Positions 1 to 9,259 of a stretch of DNA of 64,000 bases are shown here, piece after piece. A program made the translations under genes and the position numbers. The stretch's first letter is position 1; the number at the start of each line of letters is the position of its first letter. The stretch is from contig NZ_LS999835.1 of the NCBI RefSeq assembly GCF_900537175.1, positions 1 through 64,000 on the forward strand, in the 5' to 3' direction. The notes under the pieces are model-generated. The model did not search any database. It saw only the letters and a list, made by a program, of their open reading frames with translations, and was not told the DNA's origin. This DNA comes from Lentilitoribacter sp. Alg239-R112 (lineage in GTDB: Bacteria; Pseudomonadota; Alphaproteobacteria; Rhizobiales; Rhizobiaceae).

Positions 1-393
1 GCTTAGAATTAAGAACACAATCGGAAAAATAACACGAGCTGCAAGAAAAAGATTTAGAGCATTTTGGGTTCTGTATCCCGCTGAATGCAATTTTCTAGTG
101 GTATTTTCATCTGCGAGAGCTTTACGCAAATTTAATTGATCAACAAGACGTCCAGCCGACTTATTATTTTCTTTCCGTAACGCCACCTTCTGATTCTTTG
201 CAGCATTTTCTGATTGCATGCGTGCACGCTCGCGCGCACGGATCTCATCTCGCTCCAATGCGACAGATTTCATACGTGCGGCGGTATCGCTTTTTTCAAG
301 AAACGGCATTGCCAAAGTCACACAGGTCGCAAAAACTGCGACCGCGACAAGCAGCGGAATCAGGAATTGAGGGTCGGTAAGAGTTGCAATCAT
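1..393 (-). CDS. tadC: TadC-type pilus inner-membrane protein, N-terminal part
   Basis: A leftward reading frame opens with ATG at 393 and stays open to base 1 (131 codons), so the gene is cut by the window edge. The product starts with a hydrophobic segment (LIPLLVAVAVFATCVTLAMP), followed by a long charged, basic stretch and the start of a second hydrophobic segment (residues about 115-131). That layout and its place directly after tadB fit TadC, the second GspF-like inner-membrane platform protein of Flp pilus secretion, which works with TadB and the ATPase CpaF. The assignment rests on context and topology, because the conserved GspF domain lies outside the window. Confidence 0.75.
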   Translation of the reverse strand, partial: MIATLTDPQFLIPLLVAVAVFATCVTLAMPFLEKSDTAARMKSVALERDEIRARERARMQSENAAKNQKVALRKENNKSAGRLVDQLNLRKALADENTTRKLHSAGYRTQNALNLFLAARVIFPIVFLILS

Positions 394-410
394 TTTGTTA
401 CTTTCAAAAC

Positions 411-1424
411 CTAAACTTCAAAATCAATCATCTTGCGCATAACCAACACGCCGATTGTCATCCAAACCAACGACACACCCATAATTAGGTGTCCGCGTTG
501 GTCAGTAAACAAAATCATAATGTAATCACGTGAAGAAAGAAAAACCAGAAAACCAACAATAAATGGCAGAGCACCGATAATAACCGCGGATGCTTTTGCC
601 TCCATCGACATCGCTTTTACTTTAGCTTTCATCGTTTTTCGTGCACGCAGAACGCTCGATAAATTGTCAAGAGCCTCAGATAGGTTACCACCGGCCTGTG
701 CTTGAATATTAATAACAACAGCAAAAAAATTCACCTCTGGCACCGGAATGCGTTCATACATTCTACTGCAGGCTTCTGGAACACTCATCCCAACCTGTTG
801 CGCTTCAACAATCTTTAAAAACTCAGATTTCACAGGCTCAGCGGCCTCAGAGGAAATCAATCTGATTGCGTCATTGAGAGGAAGACCGGACTTGATGGAC
901 CGGACCATTACATCTAGCGAATTCGGTAGTTCTTCCAAAAATGCTTTAAATCTTCGCTTTCGCAAAAAAGAAACGATCCAAAGCGGAACTCCGGCTGCAG
1001 ATACGAATAAAACCCCCATTGATACGAGTGGGTTTTGACTTAGAAAGTATGTAACTACGCCACAAAAAAGGCCGAGAGCTAAACTAAGTACATAAAACTT
1101 CTCAATGCTTACTGTAAGGCCAGCTTGTGCTAACTTATCCTTTAGAGATGCAGTTTTTTTCTTCTTGGAATTCTGCTTATCTTCTAATTCCTTTAATGAT
1201 TCCTGCACCGATTTCTTACGCTTGCTCATTTCAGCAATACGATCATTTGCAGCTTTTTTCTGAGCATAATTATTTGAGTTTGAGCCAGAAGACATTCGAG
1301 AAATACGCGTGTCGGCATGACGTTGAGCATCTATGGTATTGAAAAAAAACGCATAAATAGCTGCGCCAACCGCAACGGCAACTAATGCTACCAACATGAC
1401 AAGTTTAATATCAAGTCCAAACAT
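411..1424 (-). CDS. tadB: TadB, Flp pilus inner-membrane platform protein
   Basis: 337 aa. An N-terminal membrane segment (residues about 8-28) and a charged, Lys-rich linker (about 45-95) precede paired membrane helices (about 105-150). A type II secretion F (GspF) domain follows, with the typical run FLEELPNSLDVMVRSIKSGL, and two C-terminal helices end the protein. TadB and TadC form the inner-membrane platform on which the ATPase extrudes Flp pilin. The gene follows cpaF by about 45 bp and lies 17 bp before tadC, within one leftward operon. Length and topology are normal for TadB. Confidence 0.93.
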   Translation of the reverse strand: MFGLDIKLVMLVALVAVAVGAAIYAFFFNTIDAQRHADTRISRMSSGSNSNNYAQKKAANDRIAEMSKRKKSVQESLKELEDKQNSKKKKTASLKDKLAQAGLTVSIEKFYVLSLALGLFCGVVTYFLSQNPLVSMGVLFVSAAGVPLWIVSFLRKRRFKAFLEELPNSLDVMVRSIKSGLPLNDAIRLISSEAAEPVKSEFLKIVEAQQVGMSVPEACSRMYERIPVPEVNFFAVVINIQAQAGGNLSEALDNLSSVLRARKTMKAKVKAMSMEAKASAVIIGALPFIVGFLVFLSSRDYIMILFTDQRGHLIMGVSLVWMTIGVLVMRKMIDFEV

Positions 1425-1470
1425 TATTCTACAACCCCTTGAAACTTGTGGCCGATCAGAATGGAGTTCA

Positions 1471-2928
1471 TCACCTCATGGCCTCCATCCCATCAAGCGC
1501 TGCAGCTAGACGTTGCTCTTCGCTATACATGCGGGCCCGATCCCAGAATTGTGGCTTACCGATTCCGGTTGACCGATGCACACCGATCAGACGCCCATTG
1601 GCGTCTTCCCCGTCGATCTCATATTTCATAAGATCTTGAGTAACGATAACATCACCTTCCATGCCGACCACCTCGGTAATGTGCGTAATTCGGCGCGATC
1701 CATCACGAAGACGTGCCGCCTGAATGATAATATCAACGGAACCTGCAATAATTTCTCGAACGGTTTTGGCTGGTAATGTGTATCCACCCATTGCAATCAT
1801 GGATTCCATGCGGCTCAAACATTCTCGCGGCGAGTTGGAGTGAATTGTACCCATCGAGCCATCGTGACCGGTATTCATTGCCTGAAACAGATCAAAAACT
1901 TCTGGTCCGCGAACCTCACCAACAATAATCCGTTCAGGGCGCATGCGAAGACAGTTTTTGATCAAATCACGCATGGTGATCTCGCCCTCGCCCTCGATAT
2001 TTGGAGGTCTTGTTTCCAACCTCACTGTATGTGGTTGTTGCAACTGTAGCTCGGCGGTATCTTCACATGTGATAATACGCTCATCTCTATCAATATAGGC
2101 CGTCAAACAGTTCAAGAGAGTTGTTTTACCAGAACCCGTTCCGCCGGAAATAACAACGTTACATCGTACTCGCCCTATAATTTGCAACAATGTTGCACCT
2201 TCTGGCGTAATAGCTCCAAAATTAACGAGTTGTTCGAGTGTGAGTTTGTCTTTTTTAAATTTCCGAATTGTCAGCGCTGCGCCATCGATAGCTAATGGAG
2301 GTGCAATTACGTTTACACGAGAACCGTCAGGTAATCGCGCATCACAAATTGGGCTTGATTCATCAACCCGGCGACCAACTTGGCTCACAATTCTCTGACA
2401 AATAGATAATAACTGCCCGTTATCGCGGAAACGAATAGAAGATTCCTCAACCTTACCATTTACCTCGATATATGTTCGACCTGCTCCATTCACCATAATA
2501 TCGGCAATATCATCACGAGCAAGCAATGGCTCCAGTGGTCCATAACCTAAAACATCATTACAGATATCATCAAGCAATTCCTCTTGCTCAGCGATCGACA
2601 ATGCAAAATTTTTGATTGCAATGATATCATTGACGATGTCGCGAATTTCTTCACGCGCACTTTCGGTATCCAGCTTCGAAAGTTGAGATAAATCAATCGT
2701 ATCAATGAGGGCTGAAAAGACTTGTGCCTTGGTATCATAGTAATTTTCATCACGCTCGGGCGCAATGCTGGGAGCCTGTGCTGGCGGTGCTTTTATTGGA
2801 GTCTCAACCTGAACTGGTACTGGCTCAGTTACCTTTGACACCGGAGCGCTAGACGCACGTTCCAGTACATCGGTAGAGTTACCTCCGAACTTTCCGCCAT
2901 TTCCGCTTGTACTGCGTTTACCAAACAT
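1471..2928 (-). CDS. cpaF: CpaF/TadA secretion ATPase
   Basis: 485 aa secretion-superfamily NTPase powering Flp pilus assembly. A variable, Pro-rich N-terminus (about 1-60) is followed by the all-helical CpaF N-domain and the RecA-like core. That core shows Walker A GGTGSGKTT, an Asp box (ITCEDTAELQL), Walker B (RIIVGEVRG) and a His box (NTGHDGSMGTIHSNS). It is expected to act as a cytoplasmic hexamer docked on TadB/TadC. It lies between cpaE and tadB in the leftward operon. All nucleotide-binding motifs are intact. Confidence 0.97.
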   Translation of the reverse strand: MFGKRSTSGNGGKFGGNSTDVLERASSAPVSKVTEPVPVQVETPIKAPPAQAPSIAPERDENYYDTKAQVFSALIDTIDLSQLSKLDTESAREEIRDIVNDIIAIKNFALSIAEQEELLDDICNDVLGYGPLEPLLARDDIADIMVNGAGRTYIEVNGKVEESSIRFRDNGQLLSICQRIVSQVGRRVDESSPICDARLPDGSRVNVIAPPLAIDGAALTIRKFKKDKLTLEQLVNFGAITPEGATLLQIIGRVRCNVVISGGTGSGKTTLLNCLTAYIDRDERIITCEDTAELQLQQPHTVRLETRPPNIEGEGEITMRDLIKNCLRMRPERIIVGEVRGPEVFDLFQAMNTGHDGSMGTIHSNSPRECLSRMESMIAMGGYTLPAKTVREIIAGSVDIIIQAARLRDGSRRITHITEVVGMEGDVIVTQDLMKYEIDGEDANGRLIGVHRSTGIGKPQFWDRARMYSEEQRLAAALDGMEAMR

Positions 2929-2961
2929 ATTTCGGCCTCAAACTGCTTCCTTGAACTCTAT

Positions 2962-4248
2962 CTACTTACCCAATTTCGATAACAAACCTGCTAATGGACT
3001 AGTTTTTTGCTTCTTCACTTCTGTTCGACCTGTCAATATGTGTGAAATCTGAGAAATTGTCTCTGCTGTTGGAGATTTAGGTTCCATTTCAGAAATCATC
3101 CTGCCACTATTTGCGGCGTTCCCAAACAGAGCTGCATCAAACGGAACAACAGCGAGAGGATCAACATCAAATGGATCACAAAAATCAGAAACACTAATTT
3201 CTGGTCGCTTAGGCATACCCACCTGATTGAGAATCAAATGTGGTATCGGGTCATTCGGACGTGCTTTGCCAAGAACATCAAAAATATTCTTGGCATTGCG
3301 CAAGTTTGCTAAATCGGGTGTCGCGCAAACCACAACTGTGTCAACAGCCGCAAGCAGTTTATGTGTCCATGCATTCCACACATGTGGGACATCAAAAATT
3401 GTGATTGGAGCAGATCTTTGCAATATCTCAATAACTGGCAAAAATGCATCTTCATCAATGTCAAATGTCTTATCCATCATAGAAGGAGCTGCCAATAATG
3501 ACATATGCTCTGAACATTTTTCGAGCAACCTATCCATGTAAACATCATCAATACGAGTTTGAGAAAACAGAGCTTCGGCCATACCTTGCAACGGATCACA
3601 GTCGAAATTCAGATTTGCGGTTCCATATGCCAAATCAAGGTCAGCTAAAATTACTCCACTTGAGAACAGGTTTGAAATTCCCCAACCACAATTATGAGCT
3701 AATGTGGAAGCGCCTACGCCCCCTTTTGCACCAAAAAATGCGACGGTTTTACCAACTGGCTCAGCTTCAGGATCGACAAAAATTGATGCCATTGTATCAA
3801 TTACATCTGCCATCGATACAGGCTTAACCATATATTCGGCAATACCATTGCGCATCAATTCACGGTACAGTCCGATATCATTATTATTCCCAATAACAAC
3901 GACATGCGTATCGCGATCACACACGGATGCCAGTTTTTGCAACTCATCCATCAGGCCAGATCTATCTAAACTGCTTTCGATGACCAATAAGTTTGGTGTC
4001 GGCGAAGTTTCGAACATACTTGCAGCTGCTAATATACTCCCCTGATTAATTCTCATATTCACGTTTAGTAAACGCCGATCTTCTGCACAATTTTCCATAA
4101 GCTCAAGCAGGCTTGGCGTTTCGCAAAATGCATGAACAGATATGCGCGGTAGAGGACGAAGTGACGATACATCTTCGTGACCACTTACAACAGCATCTGC
4201 TTCTGGCTCAATATCATCCCGCTCGGGCTGTGCGTAATCTATACTCAT
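2962..4248 (-). CDS. cpaE: CpaE/TadZ pilus localisation ATPase
   Basis: 428 aa. It has an N-terminal receiver-like domain (about residues 35-150, with LLVIES and the VKPVS stretch), then a ParA/MinD-type ATPase domain with the deviant Walker A FFGAKGGVGASTLAHN and the ILADLDLAYGT motif. CpaE/TadZ proteins place the Flp pilus machinery, usually at a cell pole, and recruit other Tad proteins. The start at 4248 is supported by a gagg Shine-Dalgarno about 7 nt upstream. It sits between cpaD and cpaF, as in Caulobacter-type clusters. Confidence 0.94.
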   Translation of the reverse strand: MSIDYAQPERDDIEPEADAVVSGHEDVSSLRPLPRISVHAFCETPSLLELMENCAEDRRLLNVNMRINQGSILAAASMFETSPTPNLLVIESSLDRSGLMDELQKLASVCDRDTHVVVIGNNNDIGLYRELMRNGIAEYMVKPVSMADVIDTMASIFVDPEAEPVGKTVAFFGAKGGVGASTLAHNCGWGISNLFSSGVILADLDLAYGTANLNFDCDPLQGMAEALFSQTRIDDVYMDRLLEKCSEHMSLLAAPSMMDKTFDIDEDAFLPVIEILQRSAPITIFDVPHVWNAWTHKLLAAVDTVVVCATPDLANLRNAKNIFDVLGKARPNDPIPHLILNQVGMPKRPEISVSDFCDPFDVDPLAVVPFDAALFGNAANSGRMISEMEPKSPTAETISQISHILTGRTEVKKQKTSPLAGLLSKLGK

Positions 4249-4284
4249 AATTGGTCCTCAAATTCGGCCATACAAATGCAACAC

Positions 4285-4983
4285 TTAAAGTCCTGCGCCA
4301 TTGTCTTGATAAGATTTAATTGCATTGGCTCGGCGCGTGGCGTCAATCTGTGACATACTGCGCGGTGCAACCAGATCTAAAGGATTGGCTATCTGTGCAG
4401 CTAGATTGTTTTGCGTGGCACAACCAAAGTTTTCATAATTGGTATTTGTGTGTGTGTTTGCCAACATATCTTCATTCCAAACACCACATGGTCCAGTCGA
4501 AGCGGCTAAAGCTGTATAAACCACCTTGACAGGCGCAGCTCCACCTTCGGTCTCAGTTTCATAAGATGACACTGCGATCTGATGGCGCGGCACGCCAGAA
4601 CTTGCCAAAGCGTTTGCAACCAAATTAGCATATTGTCCTGCTTTATGACTGTTCGAAGCACCCATTGGCTGCAATACTAAAATTTGACCTGCACTTGATT
4701 TCATATAATCGCGCGCAAACCCAGATATTGTGTCTTTTGCCTGATGTGTCATGCGCGTTGGGAAATTTCCTACAGGCAAATCAAGAATCATATCCTTGTC
4801 AGTTATCATGATTGGATGGCGGGCACGATAATCATCGGACACCGAACCAACCGTCAAACCTTTGTCTTGATTTGCACAACCGGCAAGTGCCGCAACGGTT
4901 ACAACCGCCATTAATTTCAAAGTTAGCGAACTCAACTTGAAATTTGATGAATGCCCTTGCTTTTGACCTATCTTTATCATCAT
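4285..4983 (-). CDS. cpaD: CpaD pilus biogenesis lipoprotein
   Basis: 232 aa. A lipoprotein signal is visible: a basic N-terminus, a hydrophobic run, then the lipobox LAGCANQD (about residues 32-39). The body matches CpaD: a Tyr/Arg-rich beginning, the IMITDKDMILDLPVG stretch, and a conserved Cys pair later (GPCGVW, FGCATQNNLAAQIANP). CpaD is an outer-membrane-associated protein that helps the secretin CpaC. It lies just downstream of cpaC with about 10 bp between them. MMIK gives two possible adjacent start codons. Confidence 0.9.
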   Translation of the reverse strand: MMIKIGQKQGHSSNFKLSSLTLKLMAVVTVAALAGCANQDKGLTVGSVSDDYRARHPIMITDKDMILDLPVGNFPTRMTHQAKDTISGFARDYMKSSAGQILVLQPMGASNSHKAGQYANLVANALASSGVPRHQIAVSSYETETEGGAAPVKVVYTALAASTGPCGVWNEDMLANTHTNTNYENFGCATQNNLAAQIANPLDLVAPRSMSQIDATRRANAIKSYQDNGAGL

Positions 4984-4992
4984 AAATGCGCC

Positions 4993-6549
4993 TTATTTGT
5001 AAATGAAGCCAACAGCGCCATGATACTGGCCAGCTGGACGCTTGGATTTCGATTTACCGTAGATCTTATTAACTCGTCCGAGGAAAAAACTTGCATAGTC
5101 ACCGGCAGCGTTAAAATTATCATCTGGGCGTGCAAGATTTTGTCGAGCAACAGGTTTGACTAGATAAGGTGTTGCTATAATAACAAGCTCATTCTCGTTT
5201 CGCACAAAATCCTTTGAACGAAATAATGAACCAAGCACTGGGATCTTGGATACGCCAGGAAAGCCAGACATTGCTTGACGAATATTGTCCTTAACCAAAC
5301 CAGCGATCACAAGTGAACCACCAGACGGCAACTCAACAGATGTTTCCGCTTCCCTTTTTCGTATTGACAGGAAGGTTGGTCCTAAACCATTAGTCCCTTG
5401 GCTAAGAGAAGTTGAGCCTTCAAACGTCGGTTCGGATACTTCAGTACGAACTTTGAGGCTTATGCGTCCGGGTGCGAGCACAACAGGCGTGAAGTTTAGT
5501 CGAATACCGTATTCAACTTTCTCGCTTGAGTAGGTACCGGATTGCTGATAGGCATTCCCATTTCGGTCAATCAGTGTTTCACCAGAGGAATATCCGCTTA
5601 CCAAGTTAAAGTCACCACCGACAAAAAAGGAAGCCGGCTCACCAGAAATTGCAGTTAAACTCGGCTCTGCCAACGTACGCATAACACCGGCTTGTTCCAT
5701 GGCGCTGAGATATCCAGAAATTGCTCCGCTACCAACTCTTCCACCTGCCCTGACAAAATTCCCGGTTGCAAGTTCTTTTCCTAGATTAGCTAAGTTTGTT
5801 ACTCCGAAACTCCCGGCAGAATTGGCGCCACTTACGCTACCGACTGCATTTACACCAAGTTGTTTGAGAACAGTTCTACTTACTTCCGCGATTGTAACTT
5901 TAAGCGTTACCTGATCTTCACCGTCGATATTCAACAAGTTAACAATCTGGGAAGATTGACGTGCTTCAGCAGAAATATCAACATCACCGCCTTCAGCAGT
6001 AGCAGTTGTCAAGCGCGTTGTCGCTTCCCCACCTTTTACAAAGATTTCAGCCAGCCGAACAGCGCGTTGAGCGTCCTGAGGTGTTCTAACATTCCCGGTA
6101 AGAACAATATTATCCGAAATAATCTCGACAATAATTTCAGAGCCTGGAATAAATCTCTTCAAGTGTGAACTTAATCCGCTAACATCACGCTCGATGTTAA
6201 CATTCAGATTAATAATCTCTTCTCCATTTTTGCCAAAAATGAAGATGTTTGTTTGGCCAACTGTTTTACCGAACAAATATATACGTCGTGACGAACGTGT
6301 AACTGCATCTGCAAGTTCTGGGTCAGCAACAAGAATGTCATGTGCATTCTTGGGAAGGTCTATGACAACAGCTTTATTCAGGCCAAGCTTAATTGCCTTG
6401 GATATACCGGGTCCGATATTGCGAATCTTAACGATAGCATTATTGGCCGCATAAGCTGGCTGAACATGAAAAACACTTGAGATAAGCAAAAATGAACCTG
6501 CCAAAGCAAGTTTTGAAATGAGAGATACTTGTCCCCAAACCTTAGTCAT
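4993..6549 (-). CDS. cpaC: CpaC/RcpA pilus secretin
   Basis: 518 aa from ATG 6549, chosen because agga stands 6 nt upstream; the frame also opens at a TTG at 6570. A signal peptide (about 1-34, ending AYA) precedes the pilus-assembly N-domain (KAVVIDLPKNAHDILVADPE) and a BON domain. The C-terminal secretin domain shows the VEYGIRLNFTPVVLAPGRIS and VIAGLVKD signatures. It forms the outer-membrane channel of the Flp pilus. It follows cpaB by 34 bp. A separate gene at 8736 carries only the N-domain of this protein type. Confidence 0.95.
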   Translation of the reverse strand: MTKVWGQVSLISKLALAGSFLLISSVFHVQPAYAANNAIVKIRNIGPGISKAIKLGLNKAVVIDLPKNAHDILVADPELADAVTRSSRRIYLFGKTVGQTNIFIFGKNGEEIINLNVNIERDVSGLSSHLKRFIPGSEIIVEIISDNIVLTGNVRTPQDAQRAVRLAEIFVKGGEATTRLTTATAEGGDVDISAEARQSSQIVNLLNIDGEDQVTLKVTIAEVSRTVLKQLGVNAVGSVSGANSAGSFGVTNLANLGKELATGNFVRAGGRVGSGAISGYLSAMEQAGVMRTLAEPSLTAISGEPASFFVGGDFNLVSGYSSGETLIDRNGNAYQQSGTYSSEKVEYGIRLNFTPVVLAPGRISLKVRTEVSEPTFEGSTSLSQGTNGLGPTFLSIRKREAETSVELPSGGSLVIAGLVKDNIRQAMSGFPGVSKIPVLGSLFRSKDFVRNENELVIIATPYLVKPVARQNLARPDDNFNAAGDYASFFLGRVNKIYGKSKSKRPAGQYHGAVGFIYK

Positions 6550-6583
6550 TTTGTTCCTAGAATTTAACAATAGTTATCTCCAC

Positions 6584-7396
6584 TTATTCTTTGACTAAAT
6601 CAGCTTGGCTAACTTTGCCGCTTCGAATAATTTTTACATCATCAGCACCAGAACCCGTTGTAACTAGATGTGACGCGCCGACCGTATCTTTCTCCGCAAC
6701 GTCTGCAACAGAGCGAAGCGCAAGTGTGATGCGGTCTGCGATTTGCTGGCCAACAGCCATGATCTGCCCTTGTTCCGGAGTTAGCTCCAGTGTTGCAGTT
6801 GTTCCAACAGCGGTTCGGTTCCCTTCTGCATCTTCCTCAATGCGCTGATCAATGGCCAGAACACGAACATTCTCCAAGATATTTTCCGTATGAAATCCGT
6901 CACCTTGAGTTGCTCTTCGAACCATAATGACATCCACACGATCATTAGGGAGGATAAAACCACCGGCTCCTGTCGCTACGCTGATTGATGTCGCTACAGC
7001 ACGCTTACCTGCGGGAAGTAGCGAAGACATAATGCGAGAAGATGAATCAACAATTTTTTCAGGTCGAATTGGCTCACCTTTAAAGATAGGCAATCTTACG
7101 ATAACGCCAGCCATCTCCTGTACCGCTTCAGGACGAGCATCTTCAGTGATATAACCTTCAACGAGAGAATCTTCGGGCCAATTTTTCCATTCAATAAGCT
7201 CTGGATTTAGTCGTGCACCAACTGCAATACTTTCCTTCGCGACCATAACACGAGTGGTAGGAATACGCTCAATAACCGTGTTTTGAATTTCAGTTACAAC
7301 GGTTTGGGGATTTCCAGATAATCCCATGGCTAACCATGCGGCAACACCTGCAGCTAATGCCGCAACTGCTATTATCATAACCCTCGTTTTTTTCAT
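6584..7396 (-). CDS. cpaB: CpaB/RcpC pilus assembly protein
   Basis: 270 aa from ATG 7396 (aagga lies about 8 nt upstream; a GTG codon directly precedes it). An N-terminal membrane anchor (about 6-25) is followed by an SAF/antifreeze-like domain (TTRVMVAKESIAVGARL...) and the RcpC domain (PNDRVDVIMVRR, LELTPEQGQIMAVGQQ). CpaB proteins are periplasmic components that act with the secretin. The upstream gap to cpaA, 7397-7619, holds two TTAACCAT motifs (separate entry), so a promoter in front of cpaB is possible. Confidence 0.93.
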   Translation of the reverse strand: MKKTRVMIIAVAALAAGVAAWLAMGLSGNPQTVVTEIQNTVIERIPTTRVMVAKESIAVGARLNPELIEWKNWPEDSLVEGYITEDARPEAVQEMAGVIVRLPIFKGEPIRPEKIVDSSSRIMSSLLPAGKRAVATSISVATGAGGFILPNDRVDVIMVRRATQGDGFHTENILENVRVLAIDQRIEEDAEGNRTAVGTTATLELTPEQGQIMAVGQQIADRITLALRSVADVAEKDTVGASHLVTTGSGADDVKIIRSGKVSQADLVKE

Positions 7397-7454
7397 CACG
7401 AATCCTTAAAAGCATTTTCGCCCTTAAGAACAATTGCACTGGAAAGGTATATTT

Positions 7455-7486
7455 ATGGTTAACAAATGCTTCTTGCATATGGTTAA
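7455..7486 (-). promoter_or_regulatory. Two TTAACCAT motifs upstream of cpaB (CtrA-like)
   Basis: On the minus strand TTAACCAT occurs at 7462-7455 and again at 7486-7479. The second is preceded by TTAG at a 7-bp gap, giving TTAG-N7-TTAACC, close to the TTAA-N7-TTAA site of the alphaproteobacterial cell-cycle regulator CtrA. A third copy lies in front of the pilin gene. Control of Flp pilin genes by CtrA is established in Caulobacter; binding here is inference from the motif alone. Confidence 0.4.
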
Positions 7487-7619
7487 TAACTAGCTAATTC
7501 GCCATTTATCCGAAATTCACTCGAATATGGAATAAACTTGCAAGCAACATTTACAATTTTGCTTCTGAGAGCAAACTTCACATTAATTTTGAATTGAGAG
7601 TCCTATGTTCGAAATTCAA

Positions 7620-8126
7620 CTATCCAAGAGCAAGAATAAAAATCTTCGTCTCTGGAAAGTTCAAAAGTGCCGCAGCGCTGATCGCCACGCCATATGGAAC
7701 ACCAGCTTTTGAGTCAGTTAAATGCAATGGGATAGGCAGAGCATTGACTATATACAACATCACTTGGGTTCTAAGAATAAGAATAATTATCGTTAATACA
7801 CCACCCAAATACCCGACAAGCGTAAGATATTCTACAAGATCAAACCCAAAACCAAACCAAAGAGCACTTGCGGTTAGAATCTTAGCATCTCCCCCGCCCA
7901 TAACATTCAGGGCAAAAAGAGCGAAGCAGACAGCAAAGACGCAAAATGCAGCAATAACACTCCAACCGATTGTCACAAAATCTAAACCAGCAACTGGCGC
8001 AAGTATAAAGTAACTGGCAGCTAATAACAGACTTACGCGATTGGGAATTGTCATAGACAATACGTCCGTCATTGCAGCCATGGCCATGCAAAGAGGAAAT
8101 ACAACCAAAATAGCTGCTTCTAACAT
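7620..8126 (-). CDS. cpaA: CpaA/TadV prepilin peptidase
   Basis: 168 aa from ATG 8126, chosen because ggag lies 5-8 nt upstream. This is a short A24 (type IV prepilin) aspartic peptidase without the N-methylase domain, as usual for TadV/CpaA. The first catalytic Asp is seen in the AAMTDVLSMTIPN stretch and the second in the GGGDAKIL motif (GxGD class). Several membrane helices surround them. It would cleave the Flp pilin at Gly14/Ala15 and process the TadE-like pseudopilins encoded nearby. It lies downstream of the pilin, separated by a terminator-like hairpin. Confidence 0.93.
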   Translation of the reverse strand: MLEAAILVVFPLCMAMAAMTDVLSMTIPNRVSLLLAASYFILAPVAGLDFVTIGWSVIAAFCVFAVCFALFALNVMGGGDAKILTASALWFGFGFDLVEYLTLVGYLGGVLTIIILILRTQVMLYIVNALPIPLHLTDSKAGVPYGVAISAAALLNFPETKIFILALG

Positions 8127-8202
8127 TGTTTTCTCCAACTGATCAAAATACCCTAAGCCAGAAGAATTAATATTTTGAAAACTTGCTAGTAGGTAACATT
8201 AT

Positions 8203-8226
8203 AAAAAAGCCACCTTGCGGTGGCTT
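8203..8226 (-). terminator. Hairpin between pilin and cpaA
   Basis: An 8-bp perfect stem (AAGCCACC at 8207-8214 with GGTGGCTT at 8219-8226, TTGC loop) is followed, in the leftward direction, by a run of six U (8208-8203). This is a textbook Rho-independent terminator just downstream of the pilin stop. It would let the pilin be made in large excess over the assembly genes, with partial read-through into cpaA. Confidence 0.85.
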
Positions 8227-8255
8227 CTTAAATACTTAACTAGTAGTGGCGCTTC

Positions 8256-8429
8256 TTATTTAGCTTTGTCAACTTCTGTAGAAAGTTTGGTAAATGTATT
8301 ATCCAAAGCATTACCGAGGCTAGTTGCGCCAGTAATAATTGCAACAGCAATCAAACCTGCAATTAGACCGTATTCGATCGCAGTCGCACCAGATTCGTCG
8401 TTTTTAAAACGTTTAATAAGGTTAGTCAT
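8256..8429 (-). CDS. Flp-type IVb pilin
   Basis: 57 aa, ATG 8429 to TAA 8256, with aggag 7 nt upstream. The short leader (MTNLIKRFKNDESG) ends in Gly14 and is followed by ATAIEYGLIAGLIAVAII, the Flp motif with Glu5 and Tyr6 of the mature protein and a hydrophobic core that packs in the pilus fibre. The mature pilin would be about 43 aa. It heads the leftward cpa/tad operon and is followed by a strong terminator. This is the major structural subunit of the adhesive pilus (pilA/flp type). Confidence 0.96.
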   Translation of the reverse strand: MTNLIKRFKNDESGATAIEYGLIAGLIAVAIITGATSLGNALDNTFTKLSTEVDKAK

Positions 8430-8533
8430 TTAAAACTCCTAAGTTCCATATATGGTTTTTCAGCACCCGCTAGTTTTCCACCAGTCGGTTAGCGACAAAC
8501 TAGCAAGCAAGGTTTTCCATCCGATTAAAAAAT

Positions 8534-8541
8534 ATGGTTAA
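8534..8541 (-). promoter_or_regulatory. TTAACCAT motif upstream of the pilin gene
   Basis: On the minus strand TTAACCAT lies about 105 bp upstream of the pilin start. It is preceded by TTAG at a 6-bp gap, a near match to a CtrA box. The whole divergent gap 8430-8735 (306 bp) between the pilin and the rightward CpaC-N-like gene is AT-rich. Apart from this motif and the pilin ribosome binding site I see nothing else clear in it. Confidence 0.4.
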
Positions 8542-8735
8542 GAATAACTAAATGGAAAAAGATGGCATATTTTACAAGAATTACCCCCAAAAATTTAGCA
8601 GCTACAAAACTAGGAATGGATACTAAAAGACGGAAAACTGTAGTTTTCTTTATGAAATTCCTTATATTTAACTCTTCATTCACCATTAAAAGCGATCTTG
8701 TTTAAAAAATTGCATTCATTCGCGGACATATTTAG

Positions 8736-9122
8736 ATGAGATCTTTTTCAGCAGCCAAAATTGTATTGAGCGCACTTGTTCTCACCTCAATGACTATAAA
8801 TGTGCAAGCCAACGATATAATTAGTGTCTTCATGAATCATGCCCGAATACTGAAATTCGATGCGCCTGTATCAAGTGTTATTGTAGGAAACTCGGAAGTA
8901 GCTGATGTTACCGTGAGTGATCCAACCACAGTTATATTGACCGCAAAATCTTATGGTACGACGAATCTCGTGATTCTGGACAAGGACGGAGATGCCATCA
9001 TTGATAAACGTATTGTTGTTTCTGTTGATGAAGAAAACAGTGTACGTGTGTTCAGACAGGTTGAACGTTCTGTTTTAACTTGCTCACCTATTTGTGAAAA
9101 ACAGGGCGATGCGAGTAAATAG
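8736..9122 (+). CDS. Secreted pilus-assembly N-domain protein (CpaC-N-like)
   Basis: 128 aa with a signal peptide (about 1-25, ending VQA). The rest is a single secretin-type pilus assembly N-domain: ILKFDAPVSSVIVGNSEVAD, then SDPTTVILTAKSYGTTNLVI, matching the first domain of CpaC in this locus. Two Cys near the C-terminus (LTCSPICEK) could form a disulfide. It lacks the secretin channel domain. Such stand-alone N-domain proteins accompany Tad loci in rhizobia; a periplasmic role with CpaC is likely but unproven. It is transcribed away from the pilin operon. Confidence 0.8.
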   Translation: MRSFSAAKIVLSALVLTSMTINVQANDIISVFMNHARILKFDAPVSSVIVGNSEVADVTVSDPTTVILTAKSYGTTNLVILDKDGDAIIDKRIVVSVDEENSVRVFRQVERSVLTCSPICEKQGDASK

Positions 9123-9259
9123 GTCTGCTTCAATAAAATTGAATACTCAGTCCGAATTCAACCAAACAGCTAACAATAAAAATTTAAATATTTCAGGTTA
9201 CCTTTGATCAACACATTCTATTTAGAGTGTGGATAGTATGTGTTATTGGAGTAACAAGT

